Source: Symsagittifera roscoffensis | Lineage: Eukaryota > Xenacoelomorpha > Acoela > Convolutidae | Assembly (NCBI RefSeq): GCF_963678635.1 | Contig: NC_087064.1 | Coordinates: forward strand, 53,648,684 to 53,712,683 | Direction: 5' to 3' | Length of the DNA: 64,000 nucleotides | Part shown: piece by piece, positions 30,808 to 41,600 of the stretch | Numbering within the stretch: the stretch's first letter is position 1 | How the letters are laid out: each line of letters opens with the position of its first letter | Translations under genes and position numbers: made by a program | The notes under the pieces: model-generated | What the model was told of the DNA's origin: nothing | Databases searched by the model: none | Seen by the model: the letters and a program-made list of their open reading frames with translations, nothing else

Positions 30808-33516
30808 GTGCCAGAAGATGATATGAAAATCGTGAAAAGGATGATATGCGTGAAACTGAGTGATGACATCCACAACCCTGGTGAGATGAATGGACAGATC
30901 ATGGCGCTAAAGGAGCATGTCAAGGCAAGATATAGGCTGTCAGACCTAATAAGAGCCCAGAAGAATGACAAAATGACAAGTAACCTCTCCAAATGGATCC
31001 AGTCGGGGGTCAAGGAGAAGGGGGAACTTGAGGAAGACAGCTACAAGATCTTGAGCCAGTTCTACAAAGAAATGAAAGACTTACTTTACCACACAGCTGA
31101 TGGAGTGGTAGCGTGCAAGAGGAGAGATGAGGAAAAGATATTACACAAACACAACCTCATCATACTACCACAATTGTACCAGACAGAGGTGCTTTTCAGA
31201 TCACACGACCAGATGGGTCACCAGGGGATAGACAAAGTACAACAAAGGATACTTCACAGATTTGATTGGCCGGGAATGAGAAAAGCTTGCGAGAGATGGG
31301 TGAATGCCTGCCTGGCATGTCTCCAGGTAAAAGACCCAAGAAAGATGAAGTTTCCCCTCAAGTCCGTTGTGAGCTCGGAGTTCAATGAAGTGGTGCAGAT
31401 AGACCATCAAAAAATCTGCATGACAGAGTCGGGATACAACCAGATACCGGTTATAATAGATCACTTCACAAAGTTGGCGGAAGCGGTTCCGTGCCAGACA
31501 GCCTCGGCCGAAGAGACATGTGATCATCTGATAACGCATTGGATATCGCGGTATGGTTGTCCAATGACTTTCCAGTCGGACAACGGCAAAGCTTTTGTGG
31601 GGGACTTGACAAAAGAATTGATGAAGAGATCGCACATTGCTCAAGCACACTCGACGACCTATCACCCGCAGACCAATGGGTTGGTAGAGAGACAAAACAG
31701 GACACTGGTCAACATGTTAAGGGTGTACTGCTCAAGATACATGACTGACTGGGACAAATACCTGCCAAAGGTAGTAGGAGCCTACAACAGTACACAGCAC
31801 TCAACTACGGGCATCAGTCCTTTCATGATGTTGACGGGCAGGGAGAGAGCAATGCCTCTGACATTCTTTTACCCGGAATACGAGGGGAAAAGGACGTCGC
31901 CTCAGGCATACGTGAAAGAAGCGATCAAAAGACAACAGGAGTTGAACGAGCTATGCAGGAGGAACACGGCGCAAGCGCAAATGAGGCAACGCAGGAAATA
32001 CGACGAAAAAATATTAAGAGCAAAGCCATATGAAGTGGGCCAATACGTGTGGGTCTTCCAAAATGTAATACCGCCCAAGGGAACAAAGAAACTACTCAAG
32101 AAGTGGAGGGGACCATTCATGATAACGGAGGTTCATCAACAAGGACGGTTCTATCGCTTGAGTACTGGGCGAGCGGCACATTTTGAGAATCTGAAGCCTC
32201 ACGTCCCGTCCCCAGAGGATTGGTGCATACCGAAGGACATGGAGGGTCTTGAGTACCTGGTGGTAGAGCCAGCGTGTGAAGTGAATGAGAAAGGTACTCG
32301 AGAGAAAAATGATGGTAATGAGAACTTGAGTTTGGACGACAATGAAAAGATAGGAGTGGGGTCTGATGCAGGATCATTTGTAGAAGAAGACTGGAACGAC
32401 CCGGAGCAAGACGAGGTGCCGAAGTGGATGGAGCCGGATCGACCAACACCACCGGAAACCAGGACTGGCAATCGTAAACGCACCGGCATGAGGTACAACA
32501 GGTACGGGGATGACTTCTTGATCGATAAGATACAGCCAGACAATTTGGGCGAGGAATTACTGAAGGCAGGCGAACTGGAAGCCGGAGAGGAATGGCAGGT
32601 CATTGACGATGGTGGTCATTATCAGCAGGATGATTACTCGACGCCAGAAGTAGAAACGGATCTCGAACAGAGTGAGATAGAGAGGAGGGAGAACACGAAC
32701 TTGAGGATTCTAGAGTGGATGCGTGATGTCAAAGACGAGAGCCGCGAAGGACAAAGCATTCAGCAAGTCGATGTATCAGCAGCAAATTACATGAAGACAG
32801 AGGACCCTCTTTTCGGATGGACGGCAACAGACAGGCCACTGGACATTCCTCAGGACAATTCAGACCCGACAACATCGACGGGGACTTCGATAAATATTTT
32901 TGTTCGGGGAGTGGGGGTAGGACTTACCCACACCGAAAATTTGATGATAAAGAAGCTCAAGGAAGTGAGAGAAACGAGCGAATTGGAACTGGAGGAAGAA
33001 GAGCCAGAGCCTACTATAGGTCGGAATTTCAAAACGAAATTCGAAATACCCAATGAATACTCGGAGAACATCATGATAACAGATAGCGACTTCATCCTGT
33101 CAAACAGGACCAGCGCGATCTGCATCACGGCGGACATGAGTTTCAAATCAAGATTGGAAGCTGACTTCAAAAGAGAGTACCAGAATGTAGAGTTTCTGTT
33201 CAGACAGAGACCAGGACTGGGAGGGATGGCAGCGCTTCCACCGTCAGTGGCACAAGTCCCGGGCAAATATCTGTGCTTCCTAGTAACGAGGGTCAATGAC
33301 AGGAACACAATCGATCCCGAACACGTGATATTGGCACTAACAAGATTACGAGACTTCATGATTGAAAGAGGGATAACAGAAGTCTCAATGCCGGTGTATG
33401 ACCCGAACAGGGGCAAACTGAGCCCGAGGGAATTGTACGCTATCCTACATGTGGTCTTTGCAGAAACTGAGATAATGGTGTATCTTCATAAGAAGTACTA
33501 CTTGAGCATCGCCTGA
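30808..33516 (+). CDS. Element B integrase with GPY/F module and macro-like C-terminal domain
   Basis: This 902-residue ORF starts with an HHCC zinc domain near residues 130-175 (HDQMGHQGIDK ... CLACLQVKDP). The DD35E core has Asp in VQIDHQ (~198), Asp in QSDNGKAF (~257) and Glu in GLVERQNR (~293). The GPY/F module is near residue 433 (KKWRGPFMITEV). An acidic linker follows (~470-640), then GVGVGLTHTENL. Residues about 750-902 align by pattern with OARD1/TARG1 macro domains: NIMITDSDFIL, AICITADMSF, LEADFKREY, KYLCFLVTR, LTRLRDFMIERGITEVSMP, VVFAETEIMVYLHKKYY. The glycine-rich ligand loops of active macro domains are replaced (SFKSRLEA; YDPNRGKLSP), so ADP-ribose binding or hydrolysis is uncertain. 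The domain is conserved in A. Confidence 0.85.
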   Translation: MPEDDMKIVKRMICVKLSDDIHNPGEMNGQIMALKEHVKARYRLSDLIRAQKNDKMTSNLSKWIQSGVKEKGELEEDSYKILSQFYKEMKDLLYHTADGVVACKRRDEEKILHKHNLIILPQLYQTEVLFRSHDQMGHQGIDKVQQRILHRFDWPGMRKACERWVNACLACLQVKDPRKMKFPLKSVVSSEFNEVVQIDHQKICMTESGYNQIPVIIDHFTKLAEAVPCQTASAEETCDHLITHWISRYGCPMTFQSDNGKAFVGDLTKELMKRSHIAQAHSTTYHPQTNGLVERQNRTLVNMLRVYCSRYMTDWDKYLPKVVGAYNSTQHSTTGISPFMMLTGRERAMPLTFFYPEYEGKRTSPQAYVKEAIKRQQELNELCRRNTAQAQMRQRRKYDEKILRAKPYEVGQYVWVFQNVIPPKGTKKLLKKWRGPFMITEVHQQGRFYRLSTGRAAHFENLKPHVPSPEDWCIPKDMEGLEYLVVEPACEVNEKGTREKNDGNENLSLDDNEKIGVGSDAGSFVEEDWNDPEQDEVPKWMEPDRPTPPETRTGNRKRTGMRYNRYGDDFLIDKIQPDNLGEELLKAGELEAGEEWQVIDDGGHYQQDDYSTPEVETDLEQSEIERRENTNLRILEWMRDVKDESREGQSIQQVDVSAANYMKTEDPLFGWTATDRPLDIPQDNSDPTTSTGTSINIFVRGVGVGLTHTENLMIKKLKEVRETSELELEEEEPEPTIGRNFKTKFEIPNEYSENIMITDSDFILSNRTSAICITADMSFKSRLEADFKREYQNVEFLFRQRPGLGGMAALPPSVAQVPGKYLCFLVTRVNDRNTIDPEHVILALTRLRDFMIERGITEVSMPVYDPNRGKLSPRELYAILHVVFAETEIMVYLHKKYYLSIA

Positions 33517-34035
33517 GTCGGGTACATGGGGGTATCGAGTCGGGTGTGAGGGAGGAGTCTTGAGTTAGGTACTGGGGTGCGGCGCAGGTAAAGGGATCTT
33601 AAGATATGATTGGCATGACAATTAAATTTTAAAACGAGTTAACGGTGCTAAAACATAAAATGAATCTGCATGCTTTTAAGGGAATTCCAATTGAATTGTT
33701 TTAAGTGATATGAAAATGATAAGATTTTAACCATACTGGTAAAAGGGGGGTCTCTAGGTTAGGAACAAGACATGTCAAGTTTCAATATGCTTTCTGTTTT
33801 CAGATCAAGTTTGAAAAACAAAGTTGAAAATCCAACTATACTCAAGCGAGAAACAGAGAGAGAAACCTTGATTGAACTCGCGATAATCGGCACTTACGGC
33901 AAGTATTTGCAAGGGAACATTTCGAGAGAATTCTTGAGTTGGGTAATACTTGAGTCGGTAAGGTAATTCTTGAGCTGGTAAGGTAATTCTTGAGCTGGTT
34001 AACACATACCTGTATACATCCCGAAGTCACGAAGA
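33517..34035 (+). other. Element B spacer between pol and ORF S
   Basis: Noncoding. A 20-bp unit containing ATTCTTGAG(T/C)TGG and GGTAA recurs three times between 33930 and 34001. No clear splice acceptor or promoter is seen. A 64-residue ORF at 33772 has no support. Confidence 0.6.
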
Positions 34036-36313
34036 ATGGCAGACCGATTATGGAAATCCGTGCCCGCGGCCCTGAAGAAGCCCACTCTTGATGAGCTGTA
34101 CAGACGCCTGAGGGACTTGGACTACACCCAAATAGACGAGAGAATGGCGGTGATGCTGAATGCCATCCTCCAGTTGGAGGACCAGGGTGAGTGCAGGGAG
34201 TCTGCAACGGAGGCTGTCTTGATGATCGGCTACACCACCGAGGGAATATCGAACCAAGAACAGACCAGATGGTTGTCTTGGAATGTGGATGGAGGAGTAA
34301 GGGGTTTTGACTTGGCAAGGAATCCTGGCCTGAATAACAATACCGAATATGGCGCAGGGGAATTCCCACTACCGACTAGGCCAACAGTAAGATCCACAAG
34401 CCAGAGCTCGAGTAGGGTGCCATCGATGTCACGAACGCAACAGACGACCGAGGCATATCCGGATCTAGGTGTTCTAAAGAAAGAGCTCGAGAAGACGCAG
34501 AAGGAAAGGAATAAGGCGAACCTCGATCGGGATCAGGCAAAGCTGGATCGGGAGAAGGTTCAGCTGGAAAGGGACCAGGCGGTCAACGAGCGGGACCAGG
34601 CTCTGAGGTTGCTTGAGATACAAAAAGCTGAACATCAACAGGAGTTAAGGGTGCGGGAGAACGCCGCAAATCGTGATCAACTGAGGTCGGAATTGGACAG
34701 AATAGAACAACGACAACGCGAGCTTGATGCACAGAAGGGAGCCAGGCCGAAGGAGCGAGTGGTCACCAGCTCGAGGCCAGAGTCACGTATGGAGGTGGAT
34801 GAAGCCCCCAGAGCAAGAGCACGGTTCAACCTTGACCGCGAGGCCCGAGAACACATGAGTGAAGGGTTGGAAGTCTGGATACCGAATGACGCAACGTCTT
34901 CCTTGCGTAGCCTAGAGACGCAACCCATACGCCCACTGATGGATGTGGAGCTGCCGGGATATACCCCAACCTCGACCTCGAGTGACAGTCAGGTGAGCGG
35001 CGGCTCATCGCGTCTGAAAGAACTGGGCGAGAGATTGCGACAAAAGAGTCGTGAGAGTTCGGCAAGACCGGAGCTTCCCCCGACGTGGAGGGAACAGCCG
35101 GTTAGGAGTGTCGTGATCTCGAGTTATAAGAAGAATACAGAGGGGAGGTACCACAGGCACAATCGGCTGGACTGGAGTGCGGAGCAGAAAGCTAGGAGAG
35201 ACTGCTTTCATGATGCGGCCTGGGTGCAGTACTTGGCGCCACCCCGGGTACCAGAAGGTGCGGTTCACCTAATCGTAGGGGACAGCCTGGTGCGGGTGTT
35301 GACCCGGATCCGATCGCACTGGCAGACGGGAATCTTGAGTTTCGCTGGAGCTGCCACGCCACAGATGTTGGCGACGCTTGACATGCTGGGGATGACCAAA
35401 GAATACACGGTGACCCTGATGGTCGGGACCAACGATGTATCAAGGGGTGAAGCGAGGAAAATAACAAGGCTGCACGATAAGGTGAGCTGCCTTCTTGAGG
35501 AACTGAGGATTCAGATGGACCCCATCCTGTTGACGATATGTACTGTCCCCTACAACATGATGTTTGATCAGCACGCCTTGGAGATGAACGAGAAGGTGCG
35601 GAACCTAAACAAGGTGATAAGAGACATCCACCGGAAGAGTGTGCTCCCTGTCAGACTGTTGGACGTGGCAGAGCGCATGGAGAAAGAGGGATTCCCTGAA
35701 GACACCTCCAGTGATGGAATCCATTTTGATAGACCCGAGGGGAGCAGAGTGGCTAAACGACGTCTTCCAAGAACACATAAACGCGCTGGAGGCGGATCTG
35801 CTAGAGACAGCCCAATTCACATTAGGACCACCTCCGAACCCACCATTCCTTGCCTCAAGGGCTTTGTCTGGTCGCTTGGGACCGAGAGTTGACACTAGAG
35901 ACAGTTCAAGGAGCAGCCAGACCAGATTGCAGAGTGCCACGCCAATGGAGTCTGAGGAGGTGACGTCATCAACACCTCCAAGCTCGGCGATATCCTCAGT
36001 GGTAGTGGCAGAGAGCAAACGGGAAAAGAAGTCTATGGAGACCGCTCGCTTGAGATATCCTGAGAAGGTGAAAGAACTGGATCTAGAGAGTTTGGAATGC
36101 AGGCAAGAATTGGCGGAAACCCTGGGGATCGAACGAGTGTCACACGAGGATTTGAATAGGCATCATTGCGTGGACTGGTTGAAAGCTCATGAAGCGCACT
36201 TCTCGAGAGCGAAGTTGATGGAGACCACAGACCTGACTGGAATTCCACAAAAGCGATCATGGGACCCATTAACTACAGACCTCTCAAGCTGCTGGGGAGA
36301 CCTGGACTTATAG
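34036..36313 (+). CDS. Element B ORF S: coiled coil + SGNH hydrolase, one frameshift
   Basis: The start MADRLWKSV is at 34036. Residues 1-110 are a helical head conserved in A (LDELYRRL, AVLMIGYTTEG). About residues 150-235 form a strong coiled coil (repeats of LDRDQAKLDREKVQLERD). The SGNH domain spans about 405-570: block I VGDSLVRVL (~413), glycine block SFAGAATPQML, block III VGTNDVSRG (~462), block V SSDGIHFD (~560). All four catalytic blocks are present. After DGIHFDRP the conserved text (WLNDVFQ...) lies in another frame, so a frameshift occurs near 35735-35750. The second frame runs to the stop at 36313. The likely activity is an ester hydrolase or deacetylase with unknown substrate. 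There is no signal peptide. Confidence 0.8.
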
Positions 36314-38406
36314 CAGAACCTCCCAAGCACCGAACTAGCATCGCCAGGATCAGGTTGGCAACCCCGGCACAGTTAAAGGTGGTAGACAAGCTACTCAATC
36401 CGGGAGGAACGGGATTGCCAGATGCCGCTTACGAAGGCTCGAAATTGGCGGAAGATCCCAGGTACGGGAAGCCCTGTGGGAGTACCCAGCTGGCCAAAAC
36501 CCTGGCAGTTTATGATAGAGCAGATCCAGCTGCTGCGAGAGTAGTCATTGTGGCGGGATCAGACTTCGAAGGAACGTCTCCCAAGTTGTTCTGGCCGGAG
36601 ACTTTGATATACTCTTTGCCAGGAGCTGAATTAAATCAGATGTTAACTCTGGTGGTGGCAATAAAGTCGGAGATGCCCTGTGAACCTGAGCTGCTGTTGT
36701 TTGCAGGAATGAATGATCACCTGCACGCGATGGGACTTCTTGAGCAACTAAAGGGCGATGAAATTCCGACATCGAGGAAGATATGGGAAGCCATTCAAGC
36801 GTTGTTTGCGGCGATGAATGAAGTGCAAGAGAATGTTGTCTCGAGATTCGGGTCCAAGACGAAGGTGGTGTTTACCACATCCCCTGGATACGCGAATATG
36901 CCACCCGCCCTACAGTTCGTGTACGCGGTCTTGATCCTGATAGCAGAAGGGAATGAATGGCGGATTCTAATGGCAGCTCCCAATCGGGAGTTGGAGCCAT
37001 CGAACCTGAGGCTTCGCAAGTCAGAATTGGCGGCGGCATGGGCGGACATATCTCATGCACTGAGGGGCTTTTATGGACTAGCCGACATCCTGATCGTATT
37101 AGACGAGGTGCTCTTGCTAGAGATATCGAACTTTGCCAGGCAACTCAAGTTCAGCCCAGTCATCGGGGACGATCACCCGGCGATAAGCAAATTAACGGCC
37201 AGCTTGTGGTTTCGGAGTATGGATGTGAAGATCACAAACTCCACCAGCAGGTCTAGAGGTCCCAGTAACGAGAGAAGAAATGTGGCCGAGACGGAAAAGC
37301 AATTAGAATCGATGAAATATCGTTTGACTCAAGAGAATGGCTGGTGGCCATTTTTGACACCAAGGCTGGAGAACGCCACGAATAAGACAAGGGAGGAAGC
37401 ACCACCCCTCGTGAAACAAGTCTGGAGTTTTCTGGAGAAACAACTGGAGCTGGCCGAAACAAGAGGCATGACGGTGGCTAGATTTGTCTCGGCCGCCAAT
37501 GAAGTGACGATTGGAGGGTTCTGGAGAGAGCACGCCAAAGGCGAATTGAAGACTAGGAGGCATTACGAGATTCTCAAGTTCTTGAGTCCTTGCTGGGAGA
37601 AGGAATTCTTGGCAGGAATATTCGGTACCACGGCGACTATCTTTGGAGCCTTCGTGCAGGAGATACTGGGCATGCCCATCAGCCTGCTCTTGGCCCTGTA
37701 TTTGGTCTACCCCAGATACTTGTTCAACATGGGCCCAGCATACATGTTTAGTCGGGGAGTGGAGACACTTCGAGTTGATGGGTACCTGGCACTAGTACTC
37801 TTGACCCATGGGGAATTGGTGTCGTTTCATCGATTAATGGAATATGGAGAGCCTCTGTCTATGGGGAGAGTCCACACGAGCATTGAAACCAGCTCCTACA
37901 AGTGTGCCGCAGGGTTGAAGACGTTGCTAGTACAATACCTCATGATGCAAAATCGGCACATGACGGGTGAAGATGAGAATCCAACTTCGAGAGAAGAATG
38001 GAAGAAGACGAACAGAGGGATGCCTCTGCTGACGGACCTATGCCTGGCAATGAGGTCGGACCCAATGGGGATAATCCGGGGCCTAGAGGAGGTGGTGACC
38101 TGCATTTATGGTCCAGCAGTGACGTACGCGTTCCCAGACCCCCTGGTGACAACGTATCGTCACTCTGTAACGCACTTGAGTCTTATCAGTATACTGGATG
38201 GGACGGCGTTAAATTGGTGTCAGCAGGAGGTGCTCAGAGGGCGAATGAGCAACACGGTACTCTTTGGAAAGGTGAAAGATGCCGAGCTAATAGTGTACAA
38301 CTTCAGGGGGCAAATGCAATGTAGAATGGGAGGCAAGCGAGAGGGTCCCATCGAAATGTATCCCAAATTCTGGAACTTGAACCCATTGACGGCGGACGGA
38401 CGATAA
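36259..38406 (+). CDS. Element B U1: degenerate SGNH-like domain and helical region
   Basis: This 715-residue ORF overlaps the end of S by 55 bp. Around residues 94-190 the pattern strongly resembles the SGNH part of S: VVIVAGSDF at block I, IYSLPGAELNQML at block II (S: LSFAGAATPQML), LLLFAGMNDHL at block III, and KVVFTTSPGYANMPPALQF. The serine order is altered (GSD rather than GDS), and A has ASSD and ASSN there, so it is probably a non-catalytic paralogue. The rest is helical, with NPGPA/GMPLLTDL blocks conserved in A. After TAA at 38404-38406 the same frame stays open to 38709 and aligns with A, so the stop is likely a mutation. There is no signal peptide or membrane anchor. The function is unknown. 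Confidence 0.75.
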   Translation: MGPINYRPLKLLGRPGLIAEPPKHRTSIARIRLATPAQLKVVDKLLNPGGTGLPDAAYEGSKLAEDPRYGKPCGSTQLAKTLAVYDRADPAAARVVIVAGSDFEGTSPKLFWPETLIYSLPGAELNQMLTLVVAIKSEMPCEPELLLFAGMNDHLHAMGLLEQLKGDEIPTSRKIWEAIQALFAAMNEVQENVVSRFGSKTKVVFTTSPGYANMPPALQFVYAVLILIAEGNEWRILMAAPNRELEPSNLRLRKSELAAAWADISHALRGFYGLADILIVLDEVLLLEISNFARQLKFSPVIGDDHPAISKLTASLWFRSMDVKITNSTSRSRGPSNERRNVAETEKQLESMKYRLTQENGWWPFLTPRLENATNKTREEAPPLVKQVWSFLEKQLELAETRGMTVARFVSAANEVTIGGFWREHAKGELKTRRHYEILKFLSPCWEKEFLAGIFGTTATIFGAFVQEILGMPISLLLALYLVYPRYLFNMGPAYMFSRGVETLRVDGYLALVLLTHGELVSFHRLMEYGEPLSMGRVHTSIETSSYKCAAGLKTLLVQYLMMQNRHMTGEDENPTSREEWKKTNRGMPLLTDLCLAMRSDPMGIIRGLEEVVTCIYGPAVTYAFPDPLVTTYRHSVTHLSLISILDGTALNWCQQEVLRGRMSNTVLFGKVKDAELIVYNFRGQMQCRMGGKREGPIEMYPKFWNLNPLTADGR

Positions 38407-38608
38407 ATCTGGAGAATTCCTGCCTGGAAGGAGTGCTTCGCACTGGTGAAGAGGGAGCTGGAGACCATAATGGAGAAAGAAATCCTCCCAGCCACCATGC
38501 CTGAGTTCCCAATAGTCAGGAGGATGACCTTAGGAATGAATAGTCCCTTGGTAGTTCCCTCCATAATGGCGAGGATGACGACGGAGGAAATGCAGAAGGA
38601 TTTCACTG

Positions 38609-41600
38609 ATGGCTGGGACCCCCCTGTTCATTGGCTACACGGCGGCGGTCTACTTCCATACCAGCGAGATGAAGGTAAATTCGTGGACGACGCAAACGAA
38701 AAAGAGTAGAGGTTCGCAGCCCCCAGGGTATGAGGTGCGGAAGGTCTTGAGAACTCTAGAGAAGGAGGGACTTGAGAACATGTTACCCATATGGGATGAT
38801 GGCAGGATGATCGTGATGGAGGGGCACGTCGCATTGGTGGACGACATGGAATTTGCCACGAGAAAATACAAGGCACCCTATGGCTTGGAACAGGTGGAAA
38901 TAAGACAGGAGGGAACAGAACTAGATGCAGCAGGTCAACTGCATGTAGCACTGACGGAATACAAAAAGCTGGATCCTACGACACCATCACCACTGTCCGT
39001 GGACACGCCTGGAGACAAGAGGAGCGGACCCGTCGAGGACCGATTTAAGAAAATTCTCGAGAGAAGGAGACATGAGTCAGAAGAAGAGAGTATGGATGAA
39101 ACTCTCAGTGAAGCCGGTGAAGACATGGAAGTGGGGAATACGCCTGAACCAGGGCCATCAGGGGAGGAGCTCACCACTCAAGAGCTGTTGAAAGACTTGA
39201 GCGAGGAGAATTGGGCAGATACTGCCACACCACCCCTGATTCCGTCCCCCCGGAAGGATCTGGAATTGCCATTGGCAAGTGAGACCTTCAATATGGGGAT
39301 GATACTCTTGAGCTCGGAGGAAAGGGAAAAGAACACTTTCGAAGGGAACAGGGACATATTCCTGGGATCACTGAAGGACGATGCTTGGCAGGAGTTCTTG
39401 GAAGAATTCAATCAAGAAGTGGGCAGCGAGACGACGCTGGACAAATTCAAGGAGGAACTGTGGGACACAGTCGTAAGATTTGGAGAACCGCTTCTGATAG
39501 GAACGGGCCTGGATGAGAAGGCGAGAAAAGAGCTACTGAGCAAGCTGGTAGAGCTGAGGAATTCACGATCGAAGAGTAGAGAAGAAAAATGTGAGGACAG
39601 CTCTACTCGGAGACAAAAAACTGTAGATAAAATGGTTGATGATATAAAGAGGGATAAGGTTGGGACTAGTAATATGATTAAAAGTACTAATATCCTTAAG
39701 GCTCGAGCAGGGGGGAGGCAAGAGTTGGAAGGAGTGGATGGAGAGGTCGAATCAGTGATGGTAGCCACAACACCCTCAAGTAGAGATGTGAAGACTCGCA
39801 AGAGGAAGAGAGAAGTGGAAGGATTGGGTAGTCCTTCAGTGGATGCTGTTTCGGAAGGAAACTTGAGAGAGACGGCGCCCATGATTTTGGCTCGATGCAA
39901 GACGGCGGCATACAAGAGCAGCTCGGAGCTCAGAAGACCACTTGAAGTAGAGAGGGAAATAGAGGTTTCCACCAGTTCGACATCGGAGGAAGACTTCAAG
40001 CCTCAGAGGATAAACGTGAAGAGAGGTTCAACGAACGGACAGACATGGGAAGTAGATGTCGGCAAAGAATGGATCTCGAAGGCACACCAGGCCACGGGCA
40101 AGCGAGTGACAAGTGATCCATTGGAAAGGAACAAGACGAGGAACACCTCCCGGACGTGGTGGGTGGCCCTTGAAACATTGAAAGAAATGGAGGACTGCTG
40201 GAAGAAGTTGGACAGTGGAGTAGCTCGCAAGCGACGTAATTGGGCCACCCAGCAAAAGGCCGAGGTTAATAGAATAGAAATGGCAAATCATCTGAAGAGG
40301 TCCTGGCAGAGTTTGTTGAAGGATCATTTTGAAGAAGCAATGAGGACACCCTCATCAGCACCACCATTAATGGCGAATCCCTTCGTTAGAACTGCAGGAC
40401 AATTAATGTTCACCTGGAGTCTGGTGGGGATAGAGTTGGAAACACTGACCTCGTATGACAGGCTGAAGTTGGGAAGCAAGAAGCTAGATGTGTATCAGGC
40501 ACTGATGCAACACGTAGCCAGGGACAACTCAGGCTTGAGCCTGGCCAGAAGAAAGGATGCCACGTGTTTCTTGAGATGGATAATGTCGATGATGTCTGAT
40601 AGCACCATCCTGGCATGCCAACAGAGAGCAAGCGTAAGCAAAACCATGGAAAAAAGAGTCTCAACGGTCATCTTGAACGTGTATCAGAGCACAGGAATAG
40701 AAAAGGAAGAGGGTTCCAGACTATCCCTAGAGAACCATAGGAAGCTAGACGAGGTACGGAGGTTTTGTAATAAGAAGTTCGAAGAAGAACATGAAGTTCA
40801 CCGTAACCTGGCCTCGTCAGAGCAGTACTCGAGAATCAGCGAGAAGGGGGAATACCAATATGTGTCTGGAGTGATGGGAATGGCCTACAACCCCTTCTTA
40901 GACTCGGAAGCTGGAGGCGCCCACAGGAACCATGAGGTAGCGGAGCTACTGAAGTTTTGGACAGAAAGAATAATGGAAATAGACGCGGTGGAAAAAGAGG
41001 GGCCGAGTCTGGGCCTGATTCTTGAGAAAACACCAGAGGTGGTGAGCATACCGCATTCAAACAAGAGAGTTGAAGTGAACATGGGCGATGGAAATGGCTT
41101 GTTAACCACGAACCTGGGAGTGGTATGGAAGCTATTAAGACCCTCCTGGTGTCCACATCCCCACGCGAGTCTGATCGAAGAAACCACCGAGCGAGTGAGG
41201 TTAGCACCAACGGAAGATGAAGATCTGGCAAAGTTGAGTGTGCTGCATAAGCTAATTTCACCTCAGATGCAAGAGCCAGGCGAAAAGACTAGTAATCCCG
41301 GGTCAGCAAAGAAATTGGAGCCGGGTAGCTGTCTGGATTCGACGTGTGGAAACGGAGAGCACACCTGCGATGGACGGTCATGCGTTAGAATACTGTCATT
41401 TCAAAAAGAAGACCTGGTCACTTGGTTCGAAGACATAACAGAAAGGGAGAAAAGTGAAGTGCAAATAGTAGCGGAGTGTTACGCGAGAACCACGGTGAAT
41501 ATAGCGACAGCTCTCGGATTCTTCTCGAGAATGTGTAGTCTGCAGTCACTGGAAAGACTAGAATCTGAACATCATTTAGTGACGGCGTTGAGCGTAGAAT

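Noticed and set aside
30808-33516. Chromodomain at the integrase C-terminus
   Set aside because: After the GPY/F module comes an acidic linker and the macro-like domain. The aromatic-cage pattern of a chromodomain is not present.
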